From a virus, in the IMG/VR virus record IMGVR_UViG_3300025141_000600, positions 1 to 27,290 of that record: a stretch of 27,290 nt of DNA; one strand, written 5' to 3'. Made by a program: the position numbers and the translations under genes. This document shows positions 7,804-12,884 of the stretch, in pieces. How positions within the stretch are numbered: the first letter of the stretch is position 1; each line of letters starts with the position of its first letter. The notes under the pieces are model-generated. The model ran no database searches. It worked only from the letters and a program-made list of their open reading frames with translations, and had not been told where the DNA came from.

Positions 7804-7811
7804 TATTTACA
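7804..7811 (-). promoter_or_regulatory. TGTAAATA box upstream of the scaffold gene (possible late promoter)
   Basis: The 60-nt gap between protease and scaffold is strongly AT-rich. On the minus strand it contains TGTAAATA, one mismatch from the T4 late promoter TATAAATA, followed by TTATAATG. A start a few bases downstream would leave a leader of roughly 20 nt holding the scaffold ribosome site. This is the natural place for an extra promoter boosting scaffold and capsid. Confidence 0.4.
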
Positions 7812-7839
7812 TATAGCATCTATATAGTAGTAAAAATTT

Positions 7840-8448
7840 TTATTTTTTGCTTAGTTTATTTTTAAGCATAGTAATAAAGATCTTTTCCGATTGGGCTTTT
7901 TCATAAGTTACCCTAACTGTATCCTCAATAAACTTTGAATTACTCTCCTCATTAACTAATCCAGGGAAGGCACCTTTAGTGGAGGGATCAGCTACCAAAT
8001 CAAAAGTTACTAACTTAAAATCGTCATTAACCATAGATTTGCCGTCTGACCGTTCTTTTAAAGATCCCATACCTCTAGAGGAAATACCAAGCTTTACTCC
8101 CCCCTTAATTAGAGCCTGAGCCACCTGTCCGCATGGGGTATTAAGTATCTCTGCTTCCCCATACATCTCATTTCCTCGCATTTCCAGCACGGTAACAAGA
8201 TGGGAAACATTGTGAAGCTTTACCGCATCTTGAGTTGGGTGATCTAACTCCCCCATTAATCTCCGCTCAGTAATTGCCTCACCTAATCTTTTCATTTCTC
8301 TGACAAGTAGTTTCTTTTCATAAATTCGATTATTATGATTAGGAGTACCCGCTCTTTGGAAAATACCTGCAATTTTCATAGTTCCTGAGCTTTTAGATTC
8401 CTCAAGAATTTGTAAATTTTCAATAATAAATGTATCTGAAATGAACAT
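7840..8448 (-). CDS. 21: Prohead maturation protease, T4 gp21-like
   Basis: This 202-aa protein belongs to the gp21 serine protease family (MEROPS S77 type) that sits in the prohead core, cleaves scaffold, core proteins and the capsid N-terminus, then degrades itself. The catalytic elements are visible: His70 in RRLMGELDHPTQ and the serine in LGISSRGMGSL (Ser123 or Ser124), both in the expected order and context. Other family marks are NHNNRIYEKKLL near residue 40 and LVADPSTKGAFPGLV before the C-terminus. T4 gp21 is 212 aa. Its ATG shares a base with the preceding stop (TAATG), pointing to coupled translation with the small core-type genes. Confidence 0.95.
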   Translation of the reverse strand: MFISDTFIIENLQILEESKSSGTMKIAGIFQRAGTPNHNNRIYEKKLLVREMKRLGEAITERRLMGELDHPTQDAVKLHNVSHLVTVLEMRGNEMYGEAEILNTPCGQVAQALIKGGVKLGISSRGMGSLKERSDGKSMVNDDFKLVTFDLVADPSTKGAFPGLVNEESNSKFIEDTVRVTYEKAQSEKIFITMLKNKLSKK

Positions 8449-8900
8449 TATTTGCCTTTCTTAGCTTTAGCTGCTGCCTTCTCAGAATTTTTAATCTTAT
8501 TCTTTGCGCCTGGACCATATAGTTTTTCAAGCCGTGCAGATTTAGTAGTTCCGTGCTTCAGCATAGTTCTAACCGAATGAGCCTTCATGCTTTTAAAATC
8601 AGCACCTGGAGTAGATGATCCAGGAGTAAACCCCTTAGCAATCTTTCCCTTGCTTTTTAATCCCCAATCAGCCTTAGAGATAACATAAACCCTATCAGCC
8701 CCCTCTGTACTGAACATCTCTCCAACCTTTCCCAACCTTAATGCGTCTGCAATGGTTGGGTAGATACGGACTCTAGACTTCTTAGCCTTAACGGCTCCCT
8801 TCTTCTTCGGGGAGTCTTTAGGGGCGGTATACTTCTCTCTGCCCTTCTTAGAGCCTTGACCAGACTCAGTTCTCGTTTCTAATATAGTAAATAGGGTCAT
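8448..8900 (-). CDS. Lysine-rich 150-aa protein before the prohead protease, unknown (prohead core candidate)
   Basis: I do not recognise a named family. The protein is strongly basic: residues about 15-45 (GSKKGREKYTAPKDSPKKKG onward) and the end (KNSEKAAAKAKKGK) are lysine clusters, while the centre has an ordered-looking segment RVYVISKADWGLKSKGKIAK followed by GFTPGSSTPGADF and a helical MKAHSVRTMLKHGTTKSARL. It is joined to its neighbours by a 1-nt ATGA overlap upstream and TAATG downstream, so it is made together with the protease. In T4 the small core proteins gp67 and gp68 occupy this slot before gp21. Its charge would also suit DNA binding inside the head. Role inferred from position only. 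Confidence 0.75.
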   Translation of the reverse strand: MTLFTILETRTESGQGSKKGREKYTAPKDSPKKKGAVKAKKSRVRIYPTIADALRLGKVGEMFSTEGADRVYVISKADWGLKSKGKIAKGFTPGSSTPGADFKSMKAHSVRTMLKHGTTKSARLEKLYGPGAKNKIKNSEKAAAKAKKGK

Positions 8901-9364
8901 CAGTCAACCACCTTACTTCTAAGCTTTTTCATTAAAAGCTCTACAATATCTTCTTCTTCGTCTTCTTGTTTTTTGGGAGCCTTTTTAACTTTCTTTTTAG
9001 CCTTCTTTTTCTTAGGTGCTAAATTGGGCGTAAACGCACCCACCGTATTAATTTCAGAAAGGGTTTGCTTAACTTCTACCAATAGATCTCTAATTTCTAA
9101 CATCATATTCGCGAAATCGTTAGACTCAACAACGGGAGCAGGGGGGGCTGGGGTCTCTTCTAACACTACCTCCCTATTTTCCACGATACTTTGAACAAAA
9201 TCGTTAGGAACCTCAACATCAGATATGTCCACCTGATCAGTAATTCGGGGGGAATATATGGAAGTATCAGATTGAAAAGAGGGCGCAGAAATTGTAGTGG
9301 CCCTCTTTTCAATCTTGTCTTGTGCTAACAAATTTTCTGCAAAATCTCCAACTGAAAATTCCAT
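8900..9364 (-). CDS. 154-aa protein with basic patch, unknown (prohead core candidate)
   Basis: No named family recognised. The N-terminal two thirds (residues 1-115) are acidic and partly disordered, with a proline run (EETPAPPAPVVE) and a helix ANMMLEIRDLLVEVKQTLSE that could form a coiled coil. Residues about 117-132 are a lysine block (PKKKKAKKKVKKAPKK), followed by an acidic EDEEEDIVELL and a basic end. Such charge-segregated short proteins before gp21 recall the T4 core proteins gp67 and gp68. It starts 9 nt after the preceding stop with only a weak ribosome site, and its TGA stop (followed by a second TGA) overlaps the next start codon. Confidence 0.75.
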   Translation of the reverse strand: MEFSVGDFAENLLAQDKIEKRATTISAPSFQSDTSIYSPRITDQVDISDVEVPNDFVQSIVENREVVLEETPAPPAPVVESNDFANMMLEIRDLLVEVKQTLSEINTVGAFTPNLAPKKKKAKKKVKKAPKKQEDEEEDIVELLMKKLRSKVVD

Positions 9365-9373
9365 AATTTATTT

Positions 9374-9859
9374 TCACTTACCCTTTGCAGAAGCCTTAAG
9401 TTCTTTTACCTTCTTCATAACTTTAGACTCTTTCTTTTTGGACTTCTCATCTACATCCTCTTCATCTTCGTCTTCGTCCTCTTCGTCTTCGTCTTCGTCC
9501 TCCCCTTTCTCGGGTGGGAATCCCATATCTTCTGGTGGTACAACTCGCCCCCGAAACTCCTCAAGCTCCTCTTCCTCTTCCTCTTCGTCCCCCATCTCCT
9601 TAACCTTCTTAGCCTTCTCCTTCAACTTAGCCTTCTTAGCCTCGCCAATACTATCTAAAGCTTCACTAATTTGATCTAAATGAGCCTTCAATTGCTTGTC
9701 TGTAATCTCTTCAGCAATAGTGGACTCACACAAAGGACAAGTAACGGCAACTTCCTCTACAACCGCTCCCTCTTTTAGAGAGACACGAGCTGCGTCCCAA
9801 GCAGCGTTTTTAATAAGGGATTCTACAAAACTGTTTTCAACTAAAATACGATCTGACAT
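9374..9859 (-). CDS. 161-aa protein with long acidic tract and CPLC motif, unknown (prohead core candidate)
   Basis: I place the start at the ATG at 9859 (MSDRILVENSFV) rather than a GTG nine codons upstream, because AAGGAA lies 7 nt before this ATG, and the GTG version would have that site inside its coding region. The protein has a helical N-terminal part, a CPLC motif near residues 41-44 that could be half of a zinc site, a lysine-rich helix, and two runs of aspartate/glutamate (about residues 90-99 and 118-134) before a lysine-rich end. It resembles a disordered, charged core protein of the gp67/gp68 kind by composition and location, not by identifiable homology. It is the first gene of the head module, after a 97-nt gap with a promoter-like box. 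Confidence 0.75.
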   Translation of the reverse strand: MSDRILVENSFVESLIKNAAWDAARVSLKEGAVVEEVAVTCPLCESTIAEEITDKQLKAHLDQISEALDSIGEAKKAKLKEKAKKVKEMGDEEEEEEELEEFRGRVVPPEDMGFPPEKGEDEDEDEEDEDEDEEDVDEKSKKKESKVMKKVKELKASAKGK

Positions 9860-9866
9860 AAGATTT

Positions 9867-9872
9867 TTCCTT
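9867..9872 (-). promoter_or_regulatory. Shine-Dalgarno site AAGGAA that sets the start of the 161-aa gene
   Basis: AAGGAA on the minus strand lies 7 nt before the ATG at 9859, an ideal spacing. It favours that start over the in-frame upstream GTG at 9886, which has no such site. Confidence 0.75.
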
Positions 9873-9912
9873 AATTTAATTAGCACAGGACAATAGATAT
9901 GTCCCTACAGTG

Positions 9913-9920
9913 TATTTACA
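9913..9920 (-). promoter_or_regulatory. TGTAAATA box before the head module (possible late promoter)
   Basis: On the minus strand TGTAAATA, one mismatch from T4 late TATAAATA, lies in the gap between the PAAR gene and the first head-module gene and is centred in a perfect 12-nt dyad GTGTA-AA-TACAC (9910-9921). The flanks are almost pure A and T. A start just downstream would give a leader of about 45 nt. This is the largest non-coding gap in the window and the boundary between tail and head genes, so a promoter is expected here. Confidence 0.4.
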
Positions 9921-9962
9921 CATTTCGATAAAAATATATTATTTTTATTTTTATTTTGCAGG

Positions 9963-10253
9963 CTATCCTCCCGCAAAAACATTCTTTGACCCCGTAGCAA
10001 CTCTAGTACACCCAGCAATACGGTCTCCTACCCTTCCACATCCTCTTCCATTTACAAAAACTGATTTACTGCCAACGGCAATAGGGGCAGTGTGGGAAGG
10101 TCATGGGCTTCCAGGAAGCAAGTGTACTGAATTATGATCTCTTTGTCTTGATATACCTAAACCATTAGCTATAACATTGGACGATCTCCCCTTCCTGTAG
10201 GGGGTGCTACAGTGAGTAACGTCTGCATCGCCATATCTTGTAACTGCTGGCAT
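9963..10253 (-). CDS. PAAR-repeat tail spike tip protein with an in-frame TGA at codon 51
   Basis: Read from ATG 10253 to TAG 9965-9963 in one frame, this is a PAAR-motif protein of 96 positions with one internal TGA (codon 51, 10103-10101). PAAR proteins form the sharp metal-stabilised cone at the tip of the central spike in contractile tails. The repeats are plain: RYGDADVTHC (6-15), VIANGLGISRQRDHNSVHLL (27-46), PIAVGSKSVFVNGRGCGRVG (57-76) and GCTRVATGSKNVFAG (81-95). Known tips bind zinc or iron with histidines and a cysteine; here His14, His44 and His54 are present, and the TGA sits at the place of the expected Cys (x-P-S-H). No frame change is needed across the TGA. The start is 5 nt after the 871-aa gene's stop with no clear ribosome site, so translation is probably coupled. 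The TGA may be recoded (selenocysteine or readthrough), or be a nonsense mutation or sequencing error. Confidence 0.88.
10068..10082 (-). promoter_or_regulatory. SECIS-like stem-loop downstream of the PAAR TGA (speculative)
   Basis: On the minus strand ATTGCC (10082-10077) pairs with GGCAGT (10073-10068) around a GTT loop: six pairs, one G-U. The loop starts 24 nt after the TGA. Bacterial SECIS elements lie just 3' of the UGA with a small apical loop that has a G among its first two bases, so distance and loop fit; a bulged U is not evident. An alternative arm ACTGCC (10091-10086) can pair with the same GGCAGT. The coding constraint of AVGS could give the hairpin by chance. Confidence 0.25.
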
Positions 10254-10258
10254 CTAGT

Positions 10259-12874
10259 TTACCAAAGTATGTCCTTAAAGGCTGGGGGGAAGTATCCTAT
10301 TTTAGGGACTGTCTTTTGATTCTGGTCGCTCTCCAAGGATGCTCCTCCACTTTTTAATCGGGTACTAGATATATAGGTCTTCTCTGAATCTGTCTTCTTT
10401 ACAGAGAATAATTTGATACCATTTAACTGCCCGAAAAATAAGCTATTTATTATACCCGAAGATAATTGGCCCATAGATAAATCAAGCATATCAGTTATAT
10501 CCATAAAGGAAAATAGATCTCCCATAGGAAGTCTTTTACCTAAGTTCCCATCTTGTAAATCATAATTAGTATCTATATCAGAAAGAGTAGTTAAAAACTT
10601 ACCTAATATAGATTTTTTAGATGAGAAGCTTTCTCCTGTTTTAGATAATAACTTTATTTTATCTCCAGCAGAGAATGCTTTGGTAAAGTTTATAGCATTC
10701 AAATCAGGCTCACTGGCCGCATTTAATCCAGTTGTAGCTTTAACTGGCTTAGTAGAAACCCTACTTTTAGTATCGGAGAATGGGCTCATTATAAAAGACA
10801 TACTCCTAGTTAGTGTTTCCCCCTCAGGGTAGGAGTTCAATATAGATCTCCCTTGGAATATATTAAAATTAGTTTTATCTGTGGGGAATATACAGAAGTC
10901 GGTTAGTATTCTTCTAGGGTATACATTTCCATCTAATGGGATATCTAAATCGTTATAAGTAACTTCTATATAAAATTCAGAGTCCGTGGCGTTAGCTTCT
11001 AAAATAAAATTCCAAACAGGATCATCTGCTGGTATGTAGAAGTTTTGTCTAGGACCTGAGAAGGCAGCTACTGTAGAATTAAAATCATCATCACTGTCGT
11101 CCCCCTCCTTCCATACCCTTTTGTACTTGGCTGTAGTAGTTCTTAGAAGCCCATCAGGGGTTGAGGGAGGTTGGTCGGTAATGCTACTACCTACTAAGGA
11201 GTACAGCATAGCATCAGGTATGGAAACACCATCAGTCACCTCAGTACCAAAGGTAGCACTTACATTGAGGTCAACACTATATTCACTAACCGCATTTGGA
11301 TTAGTAGAACGATCTCCTAATAGACCTAAAATTACGGATAGTTCAGATAAATTAAATTTATATGCTTTATCCCTATCCGAATAAAGAGCTACACCGCGTA
11401 TAGAGGAGTCTCTACGAACTACGGGCAAAAACTCATTCGTCTCAAAAACATCTTCCTCTGTGCCATCTCTTTTTACAACACTTATAGCACTATCAGCTTT
11501 AAACTTTACACCACATATAGAGGAGTCTCTCCGAACTACGGAAGCCTGAAGACGAATATCTGTGGGGACGATATAGTGCCTTTGTGCAAATCTAGAGGCA
11601 TCCCCAGACTCTGTATATTTTTGTGGATTTAAACTTATTTTCTTATTTCTTATGAGGGTAAGAGCAGTATTTCTATTTGTTATTGGATCAGAAAACGTAG
11701 GAAGTCCATTTGGAAATACCGATGCCGCTCCTTCGGCAAGAGTACTAAACAAGCGCGGATTATAATCACCAATAACACCCTTGTAGGTTGCCTGTTTAAT
11801 TGCAGCTAATAGATAAGCACCTATATTATACGATGTAAGATTTTGATTCTTTAAAAAATCTAAACTATTTATTGTTTGCTGGCTAAGAGAGTTTTTAACT
11901 AAATTAGTTTGATATAAAAATGACCCAATAGTAACCCCATTAAATGGTACAAAAGTATTTGCCCCCTTTGAAGATAGCACATCTTTTAGAACTAAACTTA
12001 AGGAGGTTGCGTATATTCCATTAGGATCTAATCCTAATCTATTAGGAGTCTGTGTTGTTGCTAACTCTAATATATCCTGATTTGCCTCAATTCCATAATT
12101 ATATTTCATATCATAAGGATTGAATGCTGGATTTGTAAGAACTAAAGACGTAATAGGCTCAGACATGCTAGCAGGTTCTGGCATCCACTCTTCGGCAAGG
12201 TATTTCTCCAATGGGAGTGGTCGAGGAAGACCTCCTGGACCTATTGGGTACTTTGGTCTTCCTGTTTCTGGTGGCATACGGATGGGTCCTCCTGGTGGAA
12301 TTGGTGTTGGGCTGCCTCCTCCTCCTCCTTGAGAAGATCCTCCTCTTGGAACTTCACCCTGTTGTCCCCCTGTGGGTGCTCCTGTGCCTGTCGGTTCAAC
12401 GAGTCCCCCTCCAATAGGATCTGTTGTTCCTGGTTCTGTTGTTCCTCCTGTTCCTGTGATTGTTCCTGTTCCTGTTCCTGTTGCTCCTCCTGCACCTCCT
12501 GCTCCTGTTCCTGTTGCTCCTCCTGCACCTCCTGCTCCTGTTCCTGTTGCTCCTCCTGCACCTCCTGCTCCTGCTCCTGTTGCTCCTCCTGCACCTCCTG
12601 CTCCTGCTCCTGTTGCTCCTCCTGCACCTCCTGCTCCTGCTCCTGTTGCTCCTCCTACACCCCCAGGGCCACCGTAAGGGGGTGTGTCGGGAGGCGTGAA
12701 ACCACTCCCAGTTCCTCGTCCACTACCACCCCCAGTAGTAGGAGGTCCAGAAGGCCACCACTTAATAGTGAAGTCTGGGGGATCTACGGTTGGAGGAGAT
12801 ATAATTATTGGAGGAGCTAAACACAAGACAGGAGCAGTAGCTACTGCAGTATTAGTTTGTTGAGGATCTGCCAT
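10259..12874 (-). CDS. Large virion protein with glycine-rich tandem repeat, unknown
   Basis: No named family recognised in this 871-aa protein. It has three parts. Residues 1-65 are proline-rich (APPIIISPPTVDPP, then KWWPSGPPTTGGG). Residues about 66-205 are glycine-rich, built on an 11-residue unit GGATG(A/T)GAGGA repeated about five times, then mixed Gly/Pro/Thr; such stretches act as flexible linkers or form polyglycine-type helices. Residues about 215-871 are an ordinary globular region with no transmembrane segment, containing a duplicated VVRRDSSI(C/R)GV spaced 39 residues apart. It starts after a good AAGGAG that overlaps the previous stop. It lies between fibre-type genes and the PAAR tip gene, so a structural baseplate, spike or fibre role is likely. 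Confidence 0.85.
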   Translation of the reverse strand: MADPQQTNTAVATAPVLCLAPPIIISPPTVDPPDFTIKWWPSGPPTTGGGSGRGTGSGFTPPDTPPYGGPGGVGGATGAGAGGAGGATGAGAGGAGGATGAGAGGAGGATGTGAGGAGGATGTGAGGAGGATGTGTGTITGTGGTTEPGTTDPIGGGLVEPTGTGAPTGGQQGEVPRGGSSQGGGGGSPTPIPPGGPIRMPPETGRPKYPIGPGGLPRPLPLEKYLAEEWMPEPASMSEPITSLVLTNPAFNPYDMKYNYGIEANQDILELATTQTPNRLGLDPNGIYATSLSLVLKDVLSSKGANTFVPFNGVTIGSFLYQTNLVKNSLSQQTINSLDFLKNQNLTSYNIGAYLLAAIKQATYKGVIGDYNPRLFSTLAEGAASVFPNGLPTFSDPITNRNTALTLIRNKKISLNPQKYTESGDASRFAQRHYIVPTDIRLQASVVRRDSSICGVKFKADSAISVVKRDGTEEDVFETNEFLPVVRRDSSIRGVALYSDRDKAYKFNLSELSVILGLLGDRSTNPNAVSEYSVDLNVSATFGTEVTDGVSIPDAMLYSLVGSSITDQPPSTPDGLLRTTTAKYKRVWKEGDDSDDDFNSTVAAFSGPRQNFYIPADDPVWNFILEANATDSEFYIEVTYNDLDIPLDGNVYPRRILTDFCIFPTDKTNFNIFQGRSILNSYPEGETLTRSMSFIMSPFSDTKSRVSTKPVKATTGLNAASEPDLNAINFTKAFSAGDKIKLLSKTGESFSSKKSILGKFLTTLSDIDTNYDLQDGNLGKRLPMGDLFSFMDITDMLDLSMGQLSSGIINSLFFGQLNGIKLFSVKKTDSEKTYISSTRLKSGGASLESDQNQKTVPKIGYFPPAFKDILW
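11391..11424. repeat. 34-bp direct repeat within the 871-aa gene, copy 1
   Basis: This 34-nt stretch matches 11508-11541 with three mismatches. The copies are exactly 117 nt (39 codons) apart and in frame, encoding VVRRDSSIRGV here. It points to an internal duplication in the protein. Confidence 0.85.
11508..11541. repeat. 34-bp direct repeat within the 871-aa gene, copy 2
   Basis: Partner of 11391-11424, three mismatches, encoding VVRRDSSICGV. A related VVKRDGTEE lies between the two copies, so the unit may have been duplicated more than once. Confidence 0.85.
12481..12660. repeat. 33-bp tandem repeat coding for glycine-rich units
   Basis: A 33-nt unit beginning TTGCTCCTCCTGCACCTCCT (plus strand) repeats at 12481, 12514, 12547, 12580 and 12613, with a partial sixth copy at 12646. 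Copies differ mainly at one base (Ala/Thr codon). The period is 11 codons, so slippage changes protein length without breaking the frame. It lies wholly within the 871-aa gene. Confidence 0.93.
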
Positions 12875-12884
12875 TCCCTACTCC

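Noticed and set aside
7157-7816. 219-codon plus-strand open frame
   Set aside because: It is the antisense shadow of the scaffold gene; the Glu/Lys-rich coiled coil reads as Ser/Leu-rich nonsense on the other strand, and no ribosome site or neighbouring plus-strand genes support it.
9297-9674. Serine-rich plus-strand open frame
   Set aside because: Antisense of the Asp/Glu-rich tract of the 161-aa protein (GAC/GAG repeats give runs of serine codons).
9860-9886. GTG start nine codons upstream of the chosen start of the 161-aa gene
   Set aside because: The AAGGAA ribosome site lies between this GTG and the ATG at 9859, and serves the ATG.
9910-10137. 75-codon plus-strand open frame
   Set aside because: Antisense of the PAAR gene; the minus-strand reading has unmistakable PAAR repeats.
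9963-10253. Genome-wide reassignment of TGA to a sense codon
   Set aside because: About 7,500 codons of well-recognised genes here contain no other internal TGA, and two genes (161 and 154 aa) end in TGA. Those two have backup TAA or TAG stops 1 and 7 codons on, so they do not exclude it alone, but the absence of internal TGA elsewhere does.
12241-12627. Glu/Gln-rich minus-strand frame overlapping the repeat
   Set aside because: Same-strand alternative frame produced by the tandem repeat; no good start site and composition purely reflects the repeat.
12481-12660. CRISPR-like array
   Set aside because: The units are contiguous tandem copies without unique spacers and lie inside a coding frame.
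12329-12820. Cysteine-rich and proline/valine-rich plus-strand frames over the repeat
   Set aside because: Low-complexity 33-bp repeats stay open in several frames on both strands; only the minus-strand 871-aa frame continues beyond the repeat with ordinary protein sequence.
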